A stretch of 21,406 bases of DNA from Nitratidesulfovibrio sp044433065 (GCA_044433065.1 JAWXUA010000035.1:1-21406); one strand, 5' to 3'. Positions 6,876 to 15,406 are shown, counted from the first letter of the stretch. The notes: generated by a model not told the origin, from the sequence alone. Numbers and translations are program-made.

Positions 6876-8144
6876 CTAGACGCTAAGTCGTGCTTCAAGC
6901 ATAGCCAAGTCTTTTTCGTTCACGCCATGCTCATGATAATGCGCTTTCCAGTGAGCCGTAATACTGCGCATATCCATAATAATGGCTTCAGCGCGTTCCG
7001 TGGATAAGCCAAAAGGTGCTGTGTTACTCAGCATATTTTCAATTGTTGCCACGCGCCCTTGGTTCCCACAGCGTAGCGCGAGTTCCAAAGGCCTGATATT
7101 CAGTGCGCACGGCACAATGTCATAGGCTGGAGTTATCTCAAGACCATTTTGTTTCACAAAGAATGCGTGGTTGCGCGGATGGTCGTCACGATTGGAGCAC
7201 AACATATTGAAGACCATACGTCGGAAGAGTTCTTCCTGACAGAATGCACCATATCGCCGAGCGGTGATGGCCATATCCTGATAACTTCCCCAGTCACCAT
7301 CTTCATCAAGGCGGTTAAGTGTGAAACCAGAAATCACATGCCGCGCCTGCTCTTTTGGGGGATGAGTTCCTTTCTTGGGCAAGTGCTGTCTATCAAAGCG
7401 GCGCAATAAGAGCACATCGCCAGCAGGAAACGAACATAAGTCCAGTTCAGGAATTGTGATGCCGCAACGTTCGGCTAAAAGCATGGTGGCGTACTCAATG
7501 CGCGGTTCATTCCACGGGTCACCGTGTTTAGAAAATTTGGCAATCCAAATACTGTCTTGATGGCGCACAAAGGCTTTTGGGCGTGCTCCGCCAAGGCTAA
7601 GGCTTGACGCCAACGCGCGAAGGAAAACATCTTTAGGCAAGCTTTCTTGTAAGGCGAGCACCAAACTCTCATCTTCAAGGGCATCGACTTTACGCAAAAC
7701 GGCGATGACGTCTTCGAGCTTTTCCATGGGCATAAACAGTAAGTCGTCTTGAGTACTATCCTGTGCCCACTCTGCCATAGAGCATGGACTGTCTGGGCTT
7801 TTACCAAACGCCAACGCGCCCATACGATGGATAGAATGCAATGCTGTCAGAATTTCTAGCTCAGTCATTTCGCCATAATGCTTTTGAGCCATAATGGACA
7901 ATAAACGCCGTCCCCAACGGTCTGGGGAAGCATCTCTAAACACGCTAAAAAGCTGTGGTGATTGGAATTGTTCAGTACTCAACGGAAGACTAACAGGATC
8001 TATGGCAAGAGCATTGGGGCGCTGTATGTACTTATTACCATAACGGAAAGAAAAGCCTCGGCCAACCAAACTTTGCTGTAAAATACCAGCAGGAATGTAT
8101 TCCCCATGGAGCTGTATAAAAATGTAGATGTCATTAGAAATCAT
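6876..8144 (-). CDS. hipA: HipA-type Ser/Thr kinase toxin
   Basis: The protein has 422 residues from the ATG at 8144 (MISNDIYIFIQLHGEYIPAG); the longer reading to 8162 uses TTG and runs further into hipB. HipA kinases phosphorylate a translation target (glutamyl-tRNA synthetase in the E. coli case) and cause growth arrest until neutralised by HipB. Seen here are the N-terminal subdomain (FRDASPDRWGRRLL, residues 70-82) and the glycine-rich SLGGARPKAFV at 183-193. A lysine follows in WIAKF (about residue 203), then the catalytic loop NRDDHPRNHAFF at 318-329 and the metal-binding PAYDIVP at 339-345. All key residues are present and the length is normal, so it looks active. It overlaps hipB by 11 bases, showing translational coupling. 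Confidence 0.92.
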   Translation of the reverse strand: MISNDIYIFIQLHGEYIPAGILQQSLVGRGFSFRYGNKYIQRPNALAIDPVSLPLSTEQFQSPQLFSVFRDASPDRWGRRLLSIMAQKHYGEMTELEILTALHSIHRMGALAFGKSPDSPCSMAEWAQDSTQDDLLFMPMEKLEDVIAVLRKVDALEDESLVLALQESLPKDVFLRALASSLSLGGARPKAFVRHQDSIWIAKFSKHGDPWNEPRIEYATMLLAERCGITIPELDLCSFPAGDVLLLRRFDRQHLPKKGTHPPKEQARHVISGFTLNRLDEDGDWGSYQDMAITARRYGAFCQEELFRRMVFNMLCSNRDDHPRNHAFFVKQNGLEITPAYDIVPCALNIRPLELALRCGNQGRVATIENMLSNTAPFGLSTERAEAIIMDMRSITAHWKAHYHEHGVNEKDLAMLEARLSV

Positions 8145-8502
8145 ATTTATCACTCTGAGCAATGCCAGCTTTTGACGTTCTTATACGGGCTTTTGTCACA
8201 CGGTTCTTTGCTTGCTGAGCCACTAAGGCTTGTCCGCGTTCATCCACAGCTAATGAAGCAATATTATTAATATTACCTTCTAAGTTGAGCACCCACAAGG
8301 CTTGAGCCACAACGCCAAGCGATACACCTGCATGACCTTTTTCTAGTCGGCGCAAAGTCTCACGCGACACCCCAATTCTCTGGGCCATATCTTCCATAGT
8401 AATGCCGCGCAAGGTACGGGCTAGGCGCAAATCTTCGCCCAATCGACGGAGCTGTTCCTCGAGGGATGGGTGTAGAATATATGACGTGTTTTTTTCTTTC
8501 AT
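8134..8502 (-). CDS. hipB: HipB-type helix-turn-helix antitoxin
   Basis: The protein has 122 residues from the ATG at 8502 (MKEKNTSYILHPSLEEQLRR). The open frame extends to 8658, but that extension is low-complexity hydrophobic sequence without family character. Residues about 23-78 form an XRE-type helix-turn-helix (MEDMAQRIGVSRETLRRLEK). The C-terminal tail is basic (AKNRVTKARIRTSKAGIAQ). The gene directly precedes and overlaps hipA in the usual antitoxin-first order. The tail is longer than in compact HipB proteins. A palindrome 32 bases upstream of the start (8534-8551) is a likely autoregulatory operator. No strong ribosome site is visible ahead of 8502. Confidence 0.85.
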   Translation of the reverse strand: MKEKNTSYILHPSLEEQLRRLGEDLRLARTLRGITMEDMAQRIGVSRETLRRLEKGHAGVSLGVVAQALWVLNLEGNINNIASLAVDERGQALVAQQAKNRVTKARIRTSKAGIAQSDKYDF

Positions 8503-8533
8503 GCCATATATTTTAGGTATTAAATAGACTTTA

Positions 8534-8551
8534 TGCAATATATATTTTGCA
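8534..8551. promoter_or_regulatory. Putative HipB operator, 5-8-5 palindrome
   Basis: TGCAA and TTGCA half-sites are separated by eight AT-only bases, just upstream of hipB. E. coli HipB operators have the same 5-base/8-base/5-base layout with different half-sites. The AT spacer could overlap a -10 box. Binding is inferred from geometry and position. Confidence 0.5.
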
Positions 8552-8655
8552 CTTCTAAATAAGCAATGAAAGAGGAGGGATGAAAAGGTAAAGCATACAC
8601 AGCGTAGCCATATGATGCGAAGTTCAAGCCTTAGAGAGCGATAAATAAACAATTT

Positions 8656-8954
8656 CAACTGTCAAAAATAACAGTCAGAAATAACCGATGTTTTTAACTG
8701 TTACTTCTAAAGTGTAAACAAATCTAACTGTTACTTCTAACTGATTAACAGTTAGAAGTAGACTCAAAAACAACTGTTATTTTTAACCGTTATTTTTAAA
8801 TACATTTTTATCAAATAGGTTCATATTTAAATTCACTAATTGTGCTAAGTATATATTTTATTTAAAAAATTTTACAGGTTCAGATTATTTTCCATTCCTC
8901 TATCGCATAAAACTAACAGTTAAAAATATCCGATAAAATTGACTGATATTTTTC
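8656..8954. repeat. Iteron-like cluster upstream of parA
   Basis: A short motif recurs in both orientations: TAACTGTTA with CTTCTAAC or TTTTTAAC, and its complement AACAGTTA. Copies lie at about 8656-8686, 8695-8709, 8725-8743, 8744-8761 and 8771-8800 (two direct copies of GTTATTTTTAA about 14 bases apart), with one more at about 8913-8935. CTTCTAACTG (8734-8743) and CAGTTAGAAG (8749-8758) form a 10-base hairpin. Such iterons are typical of plasmid origins or of sites bound by partition proteins. The same words reappear in the hairpins at 11954-16318, beyond the parA operon. Confidence 0.6.
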
Positions 8955-8955
8955 C

Positions 8956-9000
8956 CTCTTAGATAGATCGATAGACTTATCTTTTCTCTCTATCTAAGAG
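8956..9000. repeat. 12-bp perfect inverted repeat with 21-base loop
   Basis: CTCTTAGATAGA (8956-8967) pairs perfectly with TCTATCTAAGAG (8989-9000). It sits between the iteron cluster and a sequence resembling an IS end. It has no following T-run, so it is not an obvious terminator. Confidence 0.5.
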
Positions 9001-9110
9001 TCACATCCCCTACTGGTGCTATTCCACCAAAAATGAGAATTTTTATTTACCAACAATTTTATAGGTGCTCTGTACAATGGGGTGTTGCTTACGAAGCACA
9101 ATCTCGCGCG
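9001..9110. mobile_element. Relic resembling the left end of the nearby IS3-family element
   Basis: This stretch aligns with the terminal region of the complete element at 13302-13420. Shared pieces include CCCC, GCT-TTCCA, AAATGAGA-TTTTT-TTTA and, about 95 bases inward, GAAGCACAATC, with similar spacing. No transposase reading frame follows. It looks like a diverged remnant of a related element or a shared ancestral module. No boundary or target duplication can be defined. Confidence 0.4.
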
Positions 9111-9726
9111 ACACGCTCTATAATTAACCTTACTAGTGTTCTGCTGAAGATATCAAAAATAGTGTTTACATCCAAATAGCATTGCGGACTCCAATCTGCA
9201 ACTTTAAATGCTTGGCAGGCTAGCGTCATGCTTTTCCCCTTTTACACCCTACTCTTTCGTTGTGAGCTTTATTAATGCTTTAGAGGAATTGGGAGTAGGA
9301 TAAGTGCTACTAGGTCTCCATAGTAGGTTCATCTTCAGCCTAAAAAAACTATGAATTGTGGATTGAACCAAGTACTTTTTTATCTCAAAAAAATAAAAAT
9401 TATGGCATAGTATATCCAGAATCAAGAAATAAAACTCTATAACTATCTGTTTTTAATAAGTAAAAATTGAAAAATTATGTTTTATGTACGTAAATTCTCT
9501 TTTTCATTTTCAATATTTTAAGCTAGTTAGAAAACAACTTTTTCCCAATTTATTTGTGTAATTGATGTTTTTTTGCCTTTTTTAATGAAAAAACTAATTA
9601 TTTAAAGATGTTATATAATATATCCCCATAAGTTATTACTATATTTAACTTTATAAAAAAAGTGTGTTGACAGAGCTTTTCTTTTTCAGTAATGCTGAGC
9701 TTAAATGTATTGCAGGGAGTATTTTT
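9111..9726. other. Non-coding AT-rich stretch before parA, possible origin or promoter region
   Basis: I see no gene here. From about 9340 to 9663 the sequence is strongly AT-rich with many A and T runs. That would suit a duplex-unwinding region next to the iterons and the parA promoter. TATAAT at 9614-9619 is a candidate -10 box, but no good -35 partner is seen at the right distance. I found no clear DnaA boxes. Confidence 0.35.
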
Positions 9727-10566
9727 ATGGCCATAGTTATTTCCATTGCGACTCAAAAAGGCGGCGTCGGCAAGACCACTACTGCCGTTAACTTAGCTCA
9801 CGCTTTAGCATCTCGTCCCCATAATAAGCAAGTTTTGGTGGTGGATTTGGATCCACAAGCCAATGCGTCTATGGTGCTTGGCATCGTTGAACCAGACCAG
9901 CAAGGGAAAACTGTTGCCAATATTCTTACAGAGGAGAATGTCCTGTTTGAGAATTGTTGCGTGCCCACAAAATATGAGAATATTAATTTAATTCCTTCTA
10001 ATATCAATCTATTTGCTTGTGGCCGCTCTCTACAGCAGAATGAATTGTCAATGGTTCTTGGCCTACAAAAGCGTTTAGACAGAAGAACGTTAGCGAAATA
10101 TGATTTCATTATTTTAGATTGCCCTCCTAATCTTGGTGGCCCATTCATGACCAATGGCATGATGATTACAGACCATTTTATTCTGCCTATTGAGGGCTCT
10201 TCTAAGTTTGCCTTGAGTGGTGTTGAGCAGTTTTTAGCTACAATAAAAGAAATTAAAGAGTTTGCACCGAAAAAGTTAAATCTGCTTGGTGTACTTATTA
10301 CAAGACACGATAAGCGCACTACGGTCTCTAAAATTTGTGAAGAAGTCGTTTTAGAACGTTTTGGAGATGATGTCTTTAATACGCGTATTCATCGTTGTAC
10401 CGCTATTGATCAAGCAAATATGATGAACAAAACTGTACTTGATTTAGATTCTAAAAATCCTTGCTCTAAAGACTATAAAAAATTGGCCCTCGAAATTCTT
10501 CAGCGTTTAGGGGAGCCCACATCTGATGTTGACCTCTCATCTGATCCTGAAACCGATGATGAATAG
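9727..10566 (+). CDS. parA: ParA-family partition ATPase
   Basis: The protein has 279 residues from the ATG at 9727, supported by AGGGAG seven bases upstream. The frame is open from a GTG at 9664, but those residues precede the canonical start. It is a Walker-type ATPase of the ParA/Soj class. The deviant Walker A KGGVGKTT is at residues 11-18 (signature Lys11, catalytic Lys16), the A' motif VLVVDLDPQANAS has Asp40, and Walker B FIILDCPPNLGG has Asp131. It has no N-terminal helix-turn-helix, so it is the short type that relies on a partner for DNA binding. The next gene, 24 bases downstream on the same strand, encodes a winged-helix protein and probably plays that role. ParA proteins segregate plasmids or chromosome regions by cycling on the nucleoid. 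The acidic tail (DVDLSSDPETDDE) is unusual. Confidence 0.93.
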   Translation: MAIVISIATQKGGVGKTTTAVNLAHALASRPHNKQVLVVDLDPQANASMVLGIVEPDQQGKTVANILTEENVLFENCCVPTKYENINLIPSNINLFACGRSLQQNELSMVLGLQKRLDRRTLAKYDFIILDCPPNLGGPFMTNGMMITDHFILPIEGSSKFALSGVEQFLATIKEIKEFAPKKLNLLGVLITRHDKRTTVSKICEEVVLERFGDDVFNTRIHRCTAIDQANMMNKTVLDLDSKNPCSKDYKKLALEILQRLGEPTSDVDLSSDPETDDE

Positions 10567-10590
10567 TTTGACGAATTTGGAGCTTAATCT

Positions 10591-11889
10591 ATGGCAAAGA
10601 AGAACGTAAGCTTCGCTGCACAAATGAAAGCGATGGCTCGCAAGGTCACGCAGATCGATGCTGCTGTTAAGAATGGAGATCTAGATTCTTCCATCTTTTC
10701 TGGCAGCCCCGATTCATGGAAAATGCCTAATACTTCATCTGTTACTGCTGACTCCGTAGAAAAACAAATCTTAGATGCTCATCCTGAAGAACAGCTAGAA
10801 GAAATATCTACTTCTAACTGCTCTCTTGAGCCGTTACGTGTGCAATCATCTGCTGTAGAGACTGAGCAGGTGACGATGCTTCCTGCAGTGGTGCAATGTG
10901 GCCACCCATCTAATACGCCTAGTATTCGCAATAGGACCCAAGAGACACCGTGGTTTCCTAGAACCAAGATGCAAAAAGAATTGGCATCTTATTTACAACA
11001 ACATGGCCAACACATCACAACGTTAGGTATTATATGCGTGGAATTAAGCGTTGGTATAAGTACTCTTCGTAATTTGCTACGTACTTTTAGGGATAAAGGT
11101 CTGGTACAATATAAAAAGCATTATGGTGAAGATGGTAAACAAGGTCTGTATATTGAAGCAGTTAATCTTACAAATATTCCTAGTAGCTATGAAGAAGCCA
11201 TATTAGGTGTGAAGAAAGAGCCCCATAAAACGAATATACAAACAAGTATGCCACAGAGGCCTACTACAGAAATAGCTAACGAAGTTATTCCGCGAGATAA
11301 ACAGAAAGAATCTTTGCCTACAACGGCAACGCATACTTCTCCCTTACTGAAGCTTAGTAAAGAGGATATTCTTTTTTATTGGCCAGATTTAGCTAAAATC
11401 GATTTTGGACCCAGTCAAATTAGTCAAATATATGATAAGCTTACAAAATTAGGTCGAGTAATTGATGCTGAGCTGACTGCAAGTATTACGCAGGGACTTA
11501 CTCATGCAAACGCGGCTCTTGCATTTGGTGATGGTACTTTAAGAGATCACAAGGGTAATCCTATTGCTAATCCGCGTGCTTATGTTTTTATAGCCTTAGC
11601 AAGAGATGGGTATTACACTGCGCCTAAAGGGTATCTTTCGCCACAAGCATGTCGTTTACGTGATAAAGCTGAGCAAAATAGGCTTTTTCTTGAGGCGCAA
11701 AAAGAATTAAAGGCTCAGGAAATGGCAATACAGGAAGTTGAAAGAGAAAATGTATATTCGCAGTGGAGAAATAGACTCTCTGAAGAGGAGTTATCTGACT
11801 TGCGGTTAAAAGCTCCTTCTCATGCAAAGAAAGGTGTTGGCTTTGAGAAGTGGCTAAAGCTTAGCTATTATCCTGAACTGGAATCTTAA
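10591..11889 (+). CDS. Putative winged-helix DNA-binding replication/partition protein paired with ParA
   Basis: The protein has 432 residues from the ATG at 10591, with GGAG eight bases upstream. I do not recognise it as a named family. The layout is a basic N-terminus (MAKKNVSFAAQMKAMARKVT) that could contact ParA, then a low-complexity Ser/Glu-rich linker to about 120. Residues about 122-192 form a predicted winged helix (LGIICVELSVGISTLRNLLR, then FRDKGLVQYKKHYGEDGKQG). A second linker (about 205-250) leads to a C-terminal domain (255-345) with IANPRAYVFIALARDGYYTA. A charged coiled-coil-like tail (355-405) ends the protein. The NPRAYxxxALxxGYY pattern recalls tails of plasmid and phage replication proteins. 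It has no ParB nuclease-like box. Its position behind parA and between two sets of related repeats suggests that it binds them. Confidence 0.6.
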   Translation: MAKKNVSFAAQMKAMARKVTQIDAAVKNGDLDSSIFSGSPDSWKMPNTSSVTADSVEKQILDAHPEEQLEEISTSNCSLEPLRVQSSAVETEQVTMLPAVVQCGHPSNTPSIRNRTQETPWFPRTKMQKELASYLQQHGQHITTLGIICVELSVGISTLRNLLRTFRDKGLVQYKKHYGEDGKQGLYIEAVNLTNIPSSYEEAILGVKKEPHKTNIQTSMPQRPTTEIANEVIPRDKQKESLPTTATHTSPLLKLSKEDILFYWPDLAKIDFGPSQISQIYDKLTKLGRVIDAELTASITQGLTHANAALAFGDGTLRDHKGNPIANPRAYVFIALARDGYYTAPKGYLSPQACRLRDKAEQNRLFLEAQKELKAQEMAIQEVERENVYSQWRNRLSEEELSDLRLKAPSHAKKGVGFEKWLKLSYYPELES

Positions 11890-11953
11890 AAAAATCAAGT
11901 AATTAGGGTTTGAATAGTTGAAAGTATTTAAAATGGCACAAAAAGTAACAGTT

Positions 11954-12011
11954 AAAAATGACAGATATTTCTAACAGATGTTTTTGTCTGATAGTAATAT
12001 CTGTCATTTTT
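11954..12011. repeat. Array hairpin H1
   Basis: First hairpin of the array. AAAAATGACAGATATT pairs with AATATCTGTCATTTTT, and the inner part has a few mismatches. It is preceded by TAACAGTTA, the iteron word, and followed by a T-run on the plus strand, so it may also stop transcription from the parA operon. Confidence 0.6.
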
Positions 12012-12696
12012 TTTGAAGTGCTGTCTTTAATATTTTTTAGTAACTCATAGACGCTCCTATTGAGCAGCGTAAAAATCTGACGTTGATCAAAAGGGCTTTG
12101 TTCTTGTGAGCTCGCCACAACCATGGTCAAGGATGTGCCTATAAAGGGCCCGTTTTAGCCGTATATTGCGCCCATGCTGCTTTATAGCGTCTTTGGCTGA
12201 TGACTGAGATATATTTTACATTTGCAAGGCTTCTAAAGTAACTAGAGCGTTTTTTTATAAACCAGAAATTATTTCAAAGAAGAGAGTCTCTATATCTATG
12301 CCTACAGAGTTCGAGCTGAGGCTGCTTCACTACTTCACGCTCAGTTTGGGTGGAGGCATGTCATGTGTCTGCGTGTAAAGGGTCGGTGACTTTTTTGAGC
12401 CCCCTTCATAGGATGGCTTTTGCAATAGTGTACTTATCCTATCTTGGGTAAGTATGTACGACGATTGTCCTCATCAACCTCGCTCCTGGAGGATATCTAA
12501 TGCATCATAAACTCTACGCCTTTTGAAAGGCGAAAGTTTAGTCTTGTAGGGGCTTGTCAGGACTTTAGGGGCTACTGGGGTATCTGGGAGTGTGCTTGTT
12601 ACCGAGGTCGTCTGGAAAGCCTTGAGCGATTGTAGGGCCCTTCCTTAGTGCGTGAAAAATTCAAAGTATTTAAAATGGCACAATAAAATAATAGAT

Positions 12697-12755
12697 AAAA
12701 ATGACAGATATTTCTAACAGATGTTTTTGTCTGTTATAAATATCTGTCATTTTTT
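12697..12755. repeat. Array hairpin H2
   Basis: Copy with the left arm ATGACAGATATTTCTAACAG and right arm CTGTTATAAATATCTGTCAT, giving one internal mismatch. A T-run follows. It lies 210 bases before H3. Confidence 0.6.
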
Positions 12756-12906
12756 GAAGTCCTACCATTTTAGATATTGGCTACTCAAGAGGAGTATCAT
12801 AATAGCTACTAAGCATTGATAATACAAAATAAATATGCCGTAAGTCCCTGTTTTTAGGAAGTTGGAGAGTTGAAAGTATTTTAAGTGGCACAAGAAAGTA
12901 ACAGTT

Positions 12907-12961
12907 AAAAATGACAGATATTTCTAACAGATGTTTTTGTTTGTTATAAATATCTATCGTT
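12907..12961. repeat. Array hairpin H3
   Basis: Weaker copy. The left arm is as in H2, but the right arm reads TTGTTATAAATATCTAT with mismatches, and it is followed by CGTTGTTTGAAG rather than a T-run. The iteron word TAACAGTTA directly precedes it. Confidence 0.55.
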
Positions 12962-13425
12962 GTTTGAAGTGCTGTCTTTAAGGTTTCTTAGTTACTTAAT
13001 AGCAAGGTCCTTTGAGTTACTAAAAAATCTGATGCTAATTAAATACGTTTTAATCTCGTGAGCTAGCCAGCCATGGTCAAGAATGGCAGTACAGGGCGCT
13101 CTTTGGCCGTATATTGCTCTTCTGTATGCTTCATAGCGTTTTTGGCTGGAACGGCATCTACAAGGCTTCTACGGCAACTAGAGGGTGGTCTTTGCAAATT
13201 GTTGTGGAGAGCTTGTGTAAGAAGTCTTTTCGGACATTGGGGATAGCTTGGTATAGATGAGTATAATACTAGTTACCAGTTGGCTGAACGCTTATACGCA
13301 CTGTCAAGCCCCCAGTTGCTGTTCCAGTAGAAATGAGAGTTTTTGTTTATCAGTAACCTTGTCGCCGCTCGGAGCAGTGGCGTTGGGGCTGAGCTTGTGA
13401 ACTGGATACGAAGCACAATCCAGTG

Positions 13426-14265
13426 CTACAAGCTCTGTGACAACGCCTGATACCGCCGTGCAAATTCTGCTGGCGGTAATCCTTTTAACGAGCTATGCGG
13501 ACGGCGCTCATTATATCTCCATTGCCAGTCTTTAATGATTTCATGGGCTTCGCTCACACTATAAAATAAATTCATATTCAAACACTCTTCACGAAAACGG
13601 CTGTTAAACGCTTCCGCAAATCCATTTTGCCAGGGTGAACCTTTTTCCACGTAAAGTCCTTCAGTTCCGCTAGCTGCAAACCATCGTTTTACGGCCTCAC
13701 TCACAAATTCACTGCCATTATCGGAGCGAAGATAACGAGGAAAGCCACGACGTTTTGCAATGTCATTCAAGGCGAGCACGACATCTGCACTGCCCAGAGA
13801 ATTGCCAACTACAATGGCTAAAGATTCCCTAGTATATTCGTCGGTTACGGCTAAAATTTTTAATGCACGACCATTTTCAAGGCGATCAAAAATAAAGTCA
13901 TACGACCAAACATCATTGGGTGCTTTTGCCTTTATTTTATGACATGCGTTGGCAGAGCTACCTGAATGCCTTGGCTTTTTCTTTGCAATGGGCACACGAT
14001 ACCCTTCTTGCTTCCAAAGCCGATGCACGCGTTTCAGATTTACGTGCCAGCCTTCAAGTTTCAGCATGTCCGTAATAGTCCTGTAGCCTGCACGAGGATT
14101 TTCTCGCACAAGTTCCTCTATTCGTTGCAGAAGTACCTTGCTTTTATCCTGCTTCGGCGGCAGTAGCCGTTGTGTGGACCGTGGCTGACCCGTGGTTGCG
14201 CACGCCCGACGCTCAGAAACGTGATAGGTATTTTTGAGATAAAATACCGCATCTCGCCGTCGCAT
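13426..14265 (-). CDS. IS3-family transposase OrfB (DDE integrase domain)
   Basis: The protein has 279 residues: an N-terminal HTH_21-like region (ELVRENPRAGYRTITDMLKL, then NLKRVHRLWKQEGYRV), then an rve integrase core. The catalytic triad is intact: Asp123 in DVWSYDFIFD, Asp182 in LRSDNGSEF, and Glu218 in PWQNGFAEAFNSRF, with exactly 35 residues between the last two (D-35-E). The C-terminal YNERRPHSSLKGLPPAEF is typical of the family. In such elements OrfB is made as an OrfAB fusion by a -1 frameshift near the end of orfA. Its ATG at 14265 lies six bases past the orfA stop. The gene appears intact and the element could still be mobile. Confidence 0.93.
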   Translation of the reverse strand: MRRRDAVFYLKNTYHVSERRACATTGQPRSTQRLLPPKQDKSKVLLQRIEELVRENPRAGYRTITDMLKLEGWHVNLKRVHRLWKQEGYRVPIAKKKPRHSGSSANACHKIKAKAPNDVWSYDFIFDRLENGRALKILAVTDEYTRESLAIVVGNSLGSADVVLALNDIAKRRGFPRYLRSDNGSEFVSEAVKRWFAASGTEGLYVEKGSPWQNGFAEAFNSRFREECLNMNLFYSVSEAHEIIKDWQWRYNERRPHSSLKGLPPAEFARRYQALSQSL

Positions 14266-14270
14266 CGGGC

Positions 14271-14552
14271 TTAGAAGTTTCCCTTTGCCAAGTCCTTTAG
14301 CATTTCCTTATCTAACATGAGGTCTGCAACAATCTTCTTTAATCGCGCATTCTCTTTTTCCAGCTCTTTGAGACGTTTAACCTCTTCACCCTTCATGCCA
14401 CCATACATACCACGCCAACGGTGAAAAGTTGATTCCGCAACTCCAAGTGCCTGGCAAGTTTGCGCAATGGTTTGTCCAGCATTGAGACGTGTGTCGGCTT
14501 CAGAAAGTAAGTTGAGTATTTGCTCTGGGCTGCGATGCTTTTTCCCTTTCAT
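14271..14552 (-). CDS. IS3-family transposase OrfA (HTH_Tnp_1)
   Basis: The protein has 93 residues. It contains the helix-turn-helix of IS3-family OrfA proteins (EQILNLLSEADTRLNAGQTI, then CQALGVAESTFHRWRGMYGG), followed by a leucine-zipper-like coiled coil (LKELEKENARLKKIVADLML). The sequence style matches the IS407 group. It provides end recognition and multimerisation and is expected to be joined to OrfB by programmed frameshifting. It is intact. Confidence 0.9.
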   Translation of the reverse strand: MKGKKHRSPEQILNLLSEADTRLNAGQTIAQTCQALGVAESTFHRWRGMYGGMKGEEVKRLKELEKENARLKKIVADLMLDKEMLKDLAKGNF

Positions 14553-14623
14553 GGTCTACTCCTTCGTGATGAGCTTTGTTTATACTCTCATTTAATCTGG
14601 AGCAACTATACGGGAGCAGGACA

Positions 14624-14633
14624 NNNNNNNNNN
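14624..14633. other. Assembly gap (10 Ns) at the IS right end
   Basis: Ten Ns follow directly on the last base of the IS terminal repeat. The sequence resumes in the interrupted array module. The true gap length is unknown. Repeats and a multi-copy IS probably broke the assembly here. Confidence 0.95.
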
Positions 14634-15150
14634 CACGTAGAAAGCCTCTGCCGTGAGACTGTATGCTTTTTAGTATAGGTTTGGAAGACATTCTTGGACT
14701 ATTGTCAGTCAATGCTGTAAAAGGGACAATCAGCATATCTATACCTACTGACTTCGAGTAGGGAGGCTGAGGCTGCACCACCACATACTTAACCTAAATG
14801 GAGACATACCATTTGGTTGCGTACAAAGGGTCGGTGACGTTCTTGGGCACCCCATCACATGATGGCTTTTGTAATAGCGTAGTTGTCCTGTCTCGGGTAA
14901 GTTTACACGACGTTTGCTCTCATTAGCCTTACTCCTTGCGGATACCTACTGCCTGGTGAACACCATGTTTTTTAAAATAAAAAACGAAAGGGCTTTGCAA
15001 AAAATCCTGTAGGGCTTGGTCAGGACTTTAGGGAGTGCTGGAGTAGCTGAGAGTGTGCTTGTCGAGGTCGTCTGGAAAGCCTTGAGCTATTGTAGGTCCC
15101 TCCCTTAGTGCGTGAAAAACTCAAAGTATTTTAAATGGCACAATAAAATA

Positions 15151-15194
15151 ACAGATATTTCTAACAGATGTTTTTGTCTGTTAGAAATATCTGT
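15151..15194. repeat. Array hairpin H4, perfect 18-bp arms
   Basis: ACAGATATTTCTAACAGA (15151-15168) pairs perfectly with TCTGTTAGAAATATCTGT (15177-15194) around the 8-base loop TGTTTTTG. CATTTTTTTT follows, so it could end transcription on the plus strand. Confidence 0.7.
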
Positions 15195-15362
15195 CATTTT
15201 TTTTGAAGAGCTGTTATTTAAGATTTTGGCTACTCAAGAGGAGTATCGTAATAGCTACTAAGCATTGATAATACAAAATAAATATGTCGTAAGTCCCTGT
15301 TTTTAGGAAGTTGGAGAGTTGAAAGTATTTAAAATGGCACAAAAAAGTAACAGTTGAAAATG

Positions 15363-15406
15363 ACAGATATTTATAACAGATGTTTTTGTTTGTTATAAAT
15401 ATCTAT
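15363..15406. repeat. Array hairpin H5, with a compensatory base change
   Basis: ACAGATATTTATAACA (15363-15378) and TGTTATAAATATCTAT (15391-15406) pair at 15 of 16 positions. Relative to H4 and H6, the C-G pair in the middle of the stem is replaced by A-T on both arms. No T-run follows. Confidence 0.65.

Larger units (their letters stand above)
13302..14623 (-). mobile_element. Complete IS3-family (IS407-like) insertion sequence
   Basis: The element is about 1322 bp with two overlapping-type transposase frames on the minus strand. The imperfect terminal inverted repeats begin TGTCAAGCCCCCAG at 13302 on the left and, read inward from 14623, TGTCCTGCTCCCG on the right. Both continue through GTTGCT, CCAG and AAATGAGAGT. 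The left flank ends in GCAC. Right of the element are ten Ns and then CACGTAG. A 3-4 base target duplication is therefore likely but hidden by the gap. The copy of the same module near 15735-15765 shows the uninterrupted target (ACGCACGTAAAA), which confirms the insertion point. Confidence 0.85.

Noticed and set aside
11903..12130. 75-residue minus-strand ORF after the winged-helix gene
   Set aside because: It crosses hairpin H1 and module sequence; there is no ribosome site and no homology by eye.
14500..14784. ORF of 94 residues across the N gap
   Set aside because: It exists only because Ns were read as codons, and it covers the IS end and non-coding module sequence.
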